Below are positions 35,277 through 39,784 of a DNA stretch of 39,784 nt, in pieces; position 1 is the stretch's first letter; each line of letters starts with the position of its first letter. Location of the stretch: contig NZ_PNDS01000040.1 of assembly GCF_005886535.1 (NCBI RefSeq), forward strand, positions 1 through 39,784, given 5' to 3'. The translations under genes were made by a program, and so were the position numbers. The stretch is from Pseudoalteromonas sp. S2755 (GTDB lineage Bacteria > Pseudomonadota > Gammaproteobacteria > Enterobacterales > Alteromonadaceae). A model generated the notes under the pieces. That model saw only the letters and a program-made list of their open reading frames with translations. It had not been told where the DNA came from and did no database searches.

Positions 35277-35370
35277 ACTGGTCTAATCAAGTTATAAAAT
35301 CTGGTTGTTTTATATCAACCAAAATCAGCGCAATATGCAAGCATTAAAACACTGAACGAATGGAATATTG
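35277..35370. promoter_or_regulatory. Divergent MocR/acetyltransferase control region
   Basis: A 94-base gap must hold promoters for both strands and probably the MocR operator. MocR sites are usually direct repeats; I see the imperfect repeat TGGTT/TGGTC around 35279-35308, which is too weak to claim. Confidence 0.35.
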
Positions 35371-35946
35371 ATGCTTTCAAAACAAACCTTAGAATCCAGT
35401 CGCGTTAAGCTCACCCCACTTGAAGCCGCGCATTTACCTGAGTTATTGGCTCAAGGCAAAAAAGCCGAGATCTGGAAGTGGGTATTTAACAATTATTGTC
35501 GCGATCAAAAAACCATAGAGCAATGGTTTTACGGCTCTGCACAATTTGATGAAAGCGAGCAACTGGTTGTTGCAATCATAGATAAAGACTCAGGTAAACT
35601 GGCTGGTAATAGCCGCTTGTTTAGACTTGATAAACTCAACCTAAGTGCCGAGATTGGCCATACTTTTATCGGCACTGAATTTCAACGCACGCATGTTAAT
35701 ACCCACGCCAAATACCTGTTGCTCAAATATGCCTTTGAAGCGATTGGATTGGTGCGTGTGCAATTTCAAACGCATGAATTTAACCATAAGTCTCGTAATG
35801 CCATCGCACACCTCGGTGCCCATTTTGAAGGCTTGTCGTTAAAAGATAGGCGCCTGCCCGATGGAAGTTATCGTAATACGGCACGATTTGCCATCACCGA
35901 CGAGATGTGGCCTGAAGTGAAAGCAAGGTTGGAGGAAAAGTTATGA
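35371..35946 (+). CDS. RimJ/RimL-type GNAT acetyltransferase
   Basis: 191 residues, typical of the protein N-acetyltransferase branch. The N-terminal strand and helix (SSRVKLTPLEAAHLPELL), the central WVFNNYCRD helix, the beta4 strand with AEIGHTFIGTEFQRTHVNTHAKYLL, here cited by position about 95-120, and a final motif NHKSRNAIAHLGAHFEG are all as expected. The glycine-rich acetyl-CoA loop is replaced by QRTHVNTHAK, a known variant in this branch. I use the ATG at 35371; the TTG three bases before is unlikely. It overlaps the next gene by four bases (ATGA), so it is cotranscribed with the PaiB-like gene and divergent from MocR. Confidence 0.88.
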   Translation: MLSKQTLESSRVKLTPLEAAHLPELLAQGKKAEIWKWVFNNYCRDQKTIEQWFYGSAQFDESEQLVVAIIDKDSGKLAGNSRLFRLDKLNLSAEIGHTFIGTEFQRTHVNTHAKYLLLKYAFEAIGLVRVQFQTHEFNHKSRNAIAHLGAHFEGLSLKDRRLPDGSYRNTARFAITDEMWPEVKARLEEKL

Positions 35947-36524
35947 GCTACCCAAGAAACTACTACATTGAAAGCAATCCAAACATACTCAGCTCTGTGA
36001 TCACAAAACACCCGCTGGCCACACTGACAGTGATACAAGAAGGCAAGTTAAAGACGGTTTTTGTACCGCTAACATTAAGTGATGACCACGCTTATTTACT
36101 TGGACACGCAACAAAGGACAACCCGATTTTTCACTCAGGCGGTGTTATTCAAGTAATCTTTCACTGTGAGGATCATTACCTTTCACCTGCGGTTATCCCT
36201 AACATTAAGCTCCCTACGTGGTTGTACGCAAATGTGATAGTTGAAGGTGAGCTCGCGCTTATTGCTACTGATGATGAGAAATACGCATCAATGCAAACTC
36301 AAATAACGCATTTTGAGCAGTTTTCAAATAGTGATTGGCAGCTTGATAACGTGCCTGTCAATCAGCGCCAGTCACTGTTTAACGCCATAAACTTTTTCAA
36401 GATTAAAATCAATACGATGCATGGCGCTTTTAAGTTAAGCCAAAACCAGTCGAGTGACATTCGCACAAAAATCAAAACACATTTACAGCCGCTAAAACCT
36501 GCGATGTACAGCTTGCTTGTATAA
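35943..36524 (+). CDS. PaiB-like FMN-binding protein
   Basis: 193 residues, close to the PaiB norm of about 205. Family landmarks: HPLAT (23-27), LLGHATKDNP near residue 52, LPTWLYANV (90-98) and FKLSQNQ (163-169). The usual YISPSWY motif is replaced by HYLSPAVIP, a divergence at the middle of the FMN site. PaiB of Bacillus was described as a negative regulator of sporulation and protease genes; most homologues are flavin split-barrel proteins of unclear role. Here it is coupled to an acetyltransferase, as paiA and paiB are in Bacillus (PaiA is also an acetyltransferase), although the acetyltransferase here is of RimJ/L type. Confidence 0.85.
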   Translation: MSYPRNYYIESNPNILSSVITKHPLATLTVIQEGKLKTVFVPLTLSDDHAYLLGHATKDNPIFHSGGVIQVIFHCEDHYLSPAVIPNIKLPTWLYANVIVEGELALIATDDEKYASMQTQITHFEQFSNSDWQLDNVPVNQRQSLFNAINFFKIKINTMHGAFKLSQNQSSDIRTKIKTHLQPLKPAMYSLLV

Positions 36525-36673
36525 ATATAGTGACAAAAGTTTAATTTTTCGTTACCTTTTCCTATCATGCAAATCTACACGTCACAGTATCTTTCATTAA
36601 ATAGGCTTTGAACAAGAGCAAATTATGGAAGGTTTTAACTGCTTATTATTGACTTTATTTTAAGGAGAAAATA

Positions 36674-37138
36674 ATGAAAGTATTACCTATTTTAGCATCA
36701 TTGCTCATCCTCAGTGGCTGCGCAACAACAGATTATTCAAAAATAAAAATAAGCACTGCATCACTGTCCAATCTAGAAGTTGAAGAAGTTGGCAACTTAC
36801 AGCAAAGAAAACATGAAATTAAGGTTTCTTTCGATTACGCTATTGAAAATTTCAGTCCAGAAAACAAGCTATATACTTGCTCAGTTTTGTTTGCCAATAC
36901 TGATGGGACCTCCGTAACTAGCTTCAGAGGTACAAGCCACCCTTGCATTCTTAACAATACGACTGGAAGCGTTTCTATTACTTGGCCTACACCTGTAGAT
37001 ATAAGCCGCAATGCACCTAAAATGGTACTATCAAAACTGAAGTATCCAATTGAATACTTTATTGCAATTCATCAAAAAACAGGCAAAAACTCAAGCAAAA
37101 TGATTGGCCAGTCAGAGCCCTTAATCAGCAAACTATAA
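36674..37138 (+). CDS. Hypothetical lipoprotein (154 aa)
   Basis: Signal peptide with lipobox LSGC (Cys 16), followed by Ala and Thr, so outer-membrane sorting is likely. The mature chain is about 138 residues, has two further Cys residues (in YTCSV and HPCIL) that could pair, and looks beta-rich. No family recognised. The ribosome site TAAGGAGAAA is strong and fixes the start. It stands alone: 149 bases before and 245 bases after it show no gene, and I see no clear terminator. Function is unknown. Confidence 0.78.
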   Translation: MKVLPILASLLILSGCATTDYSKIKISTASLSNLEVEEVGNLQQRKHEIKVSFDYAIENFSPENKLYTCSVLFANTDGTSVTSFRGTSHPCILNNTTGSVSITWPTPVDISRNAPKMVLSKLKYPIEYFIAIHQKTGKNSSKMIGQSEPLISKL

Positions 37139-37383
37139 ACCTCTAGACTGGGGTCAAAGCACAACATGTCAACTTTGTACTCCAGCCACCCACTGTTTGA
37201 GTCAACGAAAAACACGGGTTGATAGACTTTGTGATCACACTAAATATCAAGCGCATCTAAAATCAAGAGCTGAAAGCCTCCTTTACGAATGCTAAATGCA
37301 TGAATCTTTAATGTATTTAAGCTCATATTGCATTCATGGTTAAGATGCTTCAATAACAAAATCAGCAAGCAATTTCTATTTCA

Positions 37384-38397
37384 ATGCGTTATTTCAAAAA
37401 CCTAATAACAAAATTTATTTTGATGATGCAGAAGTGGCCCGGCCTAATGGCGTTGTTGGCTTTTTGCAGTGGTATAGCGAGCTTTATTTTAGTTGAACGT
37501 AAAGAATCGTTTTCACAGATCATCGCTCTACTTTTACTCACCAGTTGGCTGTGGCTTATTATTGATAACTGGCTACGCGACCAAGTTGAACAACGCTTTG
37601 GTATTGTATTGTCACCCAACTTTATGCGCTTTGCTCTGCAAATGGTACAACAGGAAAGCCTGTTCTTTGCACTGCCTTTTTTCTTGGCTGCCACAACATG
37701 GAATCATCCACAGGCCGCGTTTACCTGCTTAATTGCACTCTGCGCGTTTATCTCTGTTGTGGACCCGATATATTACAAAAAGCTAGCTCGGCATAATGTG
37801 TTGTTTATGGTATTCCACAATTTTGCTTTGTTTGTTGTGATTTCAGTTGCGCTACCTATTTTACTTCATCTTACAACCGACCAAAGTATACAAATAGCGC
37901 TAGTGACCGCCATTGTGCTTACTCTACCGAGCCTCGGCAATGTCATGCCAAACGCAAGATGGTGGCGTTTTCCCTTATTGGCTCTGCTACTAAGTGCACT
38001 TAGCGCTGGTTTGTGGCAGCTACGTAGCTGGGTTCCCCCTGCGGCCTTACGGCTCAACGACATTGCGCTGGCTTATGAGGTTGATAGGCAGCAACGAAAG
38101 CCAGTGAACAGCATTCAACATCTCGATAGCCATTCGCTTCACGAACACGGCTTGTATAGCTGGAGCGCGGTAAAAGCACCGCGGGGACTAAACGAAAAAA
38201 TCTTTCACGTGTGGGTACACAACAAACAAGTGGTTGACCGAATTCCCTTAAATATTAGTGGTGGACGCGAGGAAGGCTATCGAGCTTGGAGCCATAAGAC
38301 GAACTTTCCGGCCGACTCAACCGGTAAGTGGGAGGTGCACGTTGTCACCAGTTCAGGACAATTGATTGGCCTAAAAAAATTTACTGTCTCTCCTTAG
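37384..38397 (+). CDS. DUF5924/DUF2914 membrane protein
   Basis: 337 residues. The N-terminal part (about 15-215) has six or so hydrophobic helices of the DUF5924 type. The C-terminal periplasmic part (about 220-337) ends in a DUF2914-type domain with HVWVHNKQVVDRIPL, then ISGGREEGYRAWSHK and SSGQLIGLKKFTV, which are diagnostic for that family. The role of both domains is unknown; DUF2914 proteins have been linked by sequence to envelope functions only. A TCTCC/GGAGA inverted repeat overlaps its stop codon. The next gene starts 99 bases downstream on the same strand. Confidence 0.85.
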   Translation: MRYFKNLITKFILMMQKWPGLMALLAFCSGIASFILVERKESFSQIIALLLLTSWLWLIIDNWLRDQVEQRFGIVLSPNFMRFALQMVQQESLFFALPFFLAATTWNHPQAAFTCLIALCAFISVVDPIYYKKLARHNVLFMVFHNFALFVVISVALPILLHLTTDQSIQIALVTAIVLTLPSLGNVMPNARWWRFPLLALLLSALSAGLWQLRSWVPPAALRLNDIALAYEVDRQQRKPVNSIQHLDSHSLHEHGLYSWSAVKAPRGLNEKIFHVWVHNKQVVDRIPLNISGGREEGYRAWSHKTNFPADSTGKWEVHVVTSSGQLIGLKKFTVSP

Positions 38398-38496
38398 GAG
38401 ATCTTTAAGGTATTACAACCAATTACCGACGCCGAGGCGTGGTGATAGTGTTATTATGATATGGTTAAGCGCCTCTTTTCTAACTCAAGGAAGTCT

Positions 38497-38940
38497 ATGA
38501 CTGATTTTTCCGTTTTACCAGACGAAAACTCAAAGCGATTTGTTGCTGTGCTCAATAAAAAGGTTGAACTTGGTCGGCTTTTTAATGCGCTTGGCCATAT
38601 GACCGCTGGGCTCATTGACCAAATTGGTAATACCGATGAACTCTGCTTTTTAACGTATCAAGATAAAGATGGCGGCACTCACCCTTCGATTTCGCACTAC
38701 CCTTTCATTGTTCTTAAGGCAGATAACAGTAATAAAATCAGAAAAGTGCGAGCAGAGCTTGTGGCTCGTAACATCCCCTTTACCGATTTTACAGATACCA
38801 TGATTGTTGGCACATCCGAACAGCAAGTAAGCGCCACCGCTGAGACACCAGAACAAGACTTAGAGTACTTTGGCATTTGCATGTTTGGCGATAGCACAGA
38901 GCTTAAAGAATTTACTGGGAAATTCAGCTTGTTTAAATAA
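38497..38940 (+). CDS. DUF2000-family protein
   Basis: 147 residues, cytoplasmic. The family pattern is visible: RFVAVLNKKVELGRLFNALGHMTAGL (cited by position 11-36), then HPSISHYPFIVLKA, VRAELVARNIPFTDFTDTM and a final YFGICMFGD. DUF2000 proteins have a peptidyl-tRNA-hydrolase-like fold; their activity is not established. I place the start at 38497 because AAGGAAG lies just upstream; an ATG at 38461 would add 12 residues unlike the family. A terminator-like hairpin overlaps its stop codon. Confidence 0.87.
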   Translation: MTDFSVLPDENSKRFVAVLNKKVELGRLFNALGHMTAGLIDQIGNTDELCFLTYQDKDGGTHPSISHYPFIVLKADNSNKIRKVRAELVARNIPFTDFTDTMIVGTSEQQVSATAETPEQDLEYFGICMFGDSTELKEFTGKFSLFK

Positions 38941-38957
38941 CCTGAGGTTTATTTTTG
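38934..38957 (+). terminator. Terminator-like hairpin overlapping the DUF2000 stop codon
   Basis: AAATAACC and GGTTTATTT pair with one bulged base around TGA, ending in a TTTTT run. The TAA stop (38938-38940) lies in the left arm. Confidence 0.6.
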
Positions 38958-38993
38958 GTATCACTTACTTTGGTTGTAGTTTAGGTTTAATTT

Positions 38994-39551
38994 ATGAAAC
39001 GATTTTCAAGTATTGCGTTGGTAATTGTTGTAACACTGGTCATCCTTAATATGAGTAATTTGCCTTGGGAGTTAAGATTTGCAGCTCCTCAGCATAATTA
39101 CCTTTTCGTTATGATACTGGCCATCATCTTGCCCGCTTCAGTGTTGCTGTGGTCGTTATATCGACGCACCAAGTTGCTCAAAGTTTCTGGCTTATTAGTC
39201 GCTTTGGCAGCAGCAGTGCCGAGTTTCATCGTATTCATCTTTGCCGCTGGTGATTATTCCGAGATCAAACAAAGCGGCGTTGACAACTCCTTTGCCGAAC
39301 TTAATCGACTGAATGTCAATGACGATAACTATGTGCTTTACCGAACCGACCGCGGAGCCACCACTTCATATGGTTTAGTTTTACGCTTAGAGCGAGAAAT
39401 CGGATTTGGTATTCATGCAGTAAAGGTCGTTCACAGCAAATACAAAGCCGCAGAAGGTCAGCTGGAGTTGCTTTCTGAGAGCCAAATAAAAATGCAGATC
39501 CAGCCTTATGATACGCAAGACCAAATGGAAGTGGTGGTGTTAGATATTTAA
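38994..39551 (+). CDS. Hypothetical membrane protein (185 aa)
   Basis: Three hydrophobic helices in the first half (about residues 7-21, 36-55 and 66-86), then a soluble C-terminal domain of about 95 residues that is probably periplasmic or cytoplasmic depending on topology. The domain contains DDNYVLYRTDRGATTSYGLV and ends in a strand-rich region. No family recognised. The gap to the previous gene is 53 bases, with a terminator-like hairpin between, so it may have its own promoter. The ribosome site is weak (TTTAATTT). REP-like repeats start 32 bases after its stop. Confidence 0.7.
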   Translation: MKRFSSIALVIVVTLVILNMSNLPWELRFAAPQHNYLFVMILAIILPASVLLWSLYRRTKLLKVSGLLVALAAAVPSFIVFIFAAGDYSEIKQSGVDNSFAELNRLNVNDDNYVLYRTDRGATTSYGLVLRLEREIGFGIHAVKVVHSKYKAAEGQLELLSESQIKMQIQPYDTQDQMEVVVLDI

Positions 39552-39583
39552 AATGCTTTCAAGGCCGCAGCGGAAAGCACATG

Positions 39584-39784
39584 ATAAAAGCGACAAAATC
39601 GCTGTGTAAAACAGCTCCTACTACGTAGCGTAAATACGCGTGTAGGAGGCGATTCACTCGCCGAGCAGTTTATGTTTCCCAACGAATTTTTGATGAAGAA
39701 ATCCCCCCTCATCTCACCCGCCAAGAATTCAATATAAAAGCAACAAAATCGCTGTGTAAAACAGCTTATATGGACTCCTCCAAT
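39584..39784. repeat. Cluster of REP-like palindromic repeats
   Basis: A 33-base unit beginning ATAAAAGC and ending AACAGCT occurs at 39584-39616 and again at 39734-39766 with one mismatch. Read on the minus strand, it starts AGCTGTTTTACACAGCGA, like the GTAGGAGCTG...CAGCGA repeats of gammaproteobacteria. Between them, on the plus strand at about 39640-39668, is GTGTAGGAGGCGA/TTCACTCGCC, a related unit in the opposite direction. The first two units face each other (CTCCTAC at 39615-39621 against GTAGGAG). The third unit runs to CTCCTCC at the window edge. This arrangement resembles a BIME/REP cluster. Confidence 0.75.

Overview
The window looks like chromosomal DNA of a marine gammaproteobacterium, most probably Pseudoalteromonas or a close relative. 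The strongest pointers are an alpha-amylase of the chloride-dependent Pseudoalteromonas haloplanktis type with its C-terminal extension, two secreted proteins ending in GlyGly-CTERM-like tails, a choice-of-anchor U domain, and an ExeM/NucH-type extracellular nuclease. I see no rRNA, tRNA, CRISPR array, transposase or integrase. All functions are read from motifs and family knowledge; no database search was run.

Layout. 1-2424: a membrane protein, then three unrecognised small envelope proteins in tandem. 2425-3088: a CspA-type cold-shock gene with a long leader. 3111-6137 (minus): a compact operon for an MscS-like channel, a membrane-less MgtE N/CBS protein and a full MgtE magnesium transporter. 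6353-7434 (minus): two stress-type genes, a flavin split-barrel protein and a DJ-1/PfpI protein. 7614-9617 (minus): the secreted alpha-amylase. 10121-17263: a giant 2380-residue modular surface protein. 17375-18109 (minus): a periplasmic solute-binding-like protein, divergent from 18394-21000, a secreted nuclease.

21178-25854 is the most accessory-looking part. It holds a GrpB-family gene, a decayed 3' end of an acetyltransferase gene, a lipoprotein gene between two nearly identical 57-58-bp hairpin repeats, a TPR protein with a C-terminal PD-(D/E)XK nuclease domain, a 627-bp gene-free stretch, and an intact acetyltransferase whose 3' end matches the decayed copy. The block between the two 3' ends (about 3.6 kb) is the best candidate here for an undescribed mobile or defence-related unit.

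25918-29296 holds a TonB-C lipoprotein, an acetyltransferase gene broken by one in-frame stop codon, and a Bcr/CflA-type MFS exporter divergent from a LysR regulator. 29452-31737 is a second GlyGly-CTERM surface protein. 32107-36524 holds a DUF4386 membrane protein, an overlapping MocR-small protein-LprI operon, and a divergent acetyltransferase-PaiB pair. 36674-39551 holds a lipoprotein, a DUF5924/DUF2914 membrane protein, a DUF2000 protein and a small membrane protein. The right end (39584-39784) is a cluster of REP-like palindromic repeats.

The general theme is secretion and the cell surface (amylase, nuclease, two large sorted proteins, several lipoproteins), mixed with stress, ion transport and small regulator-target gene pairs.
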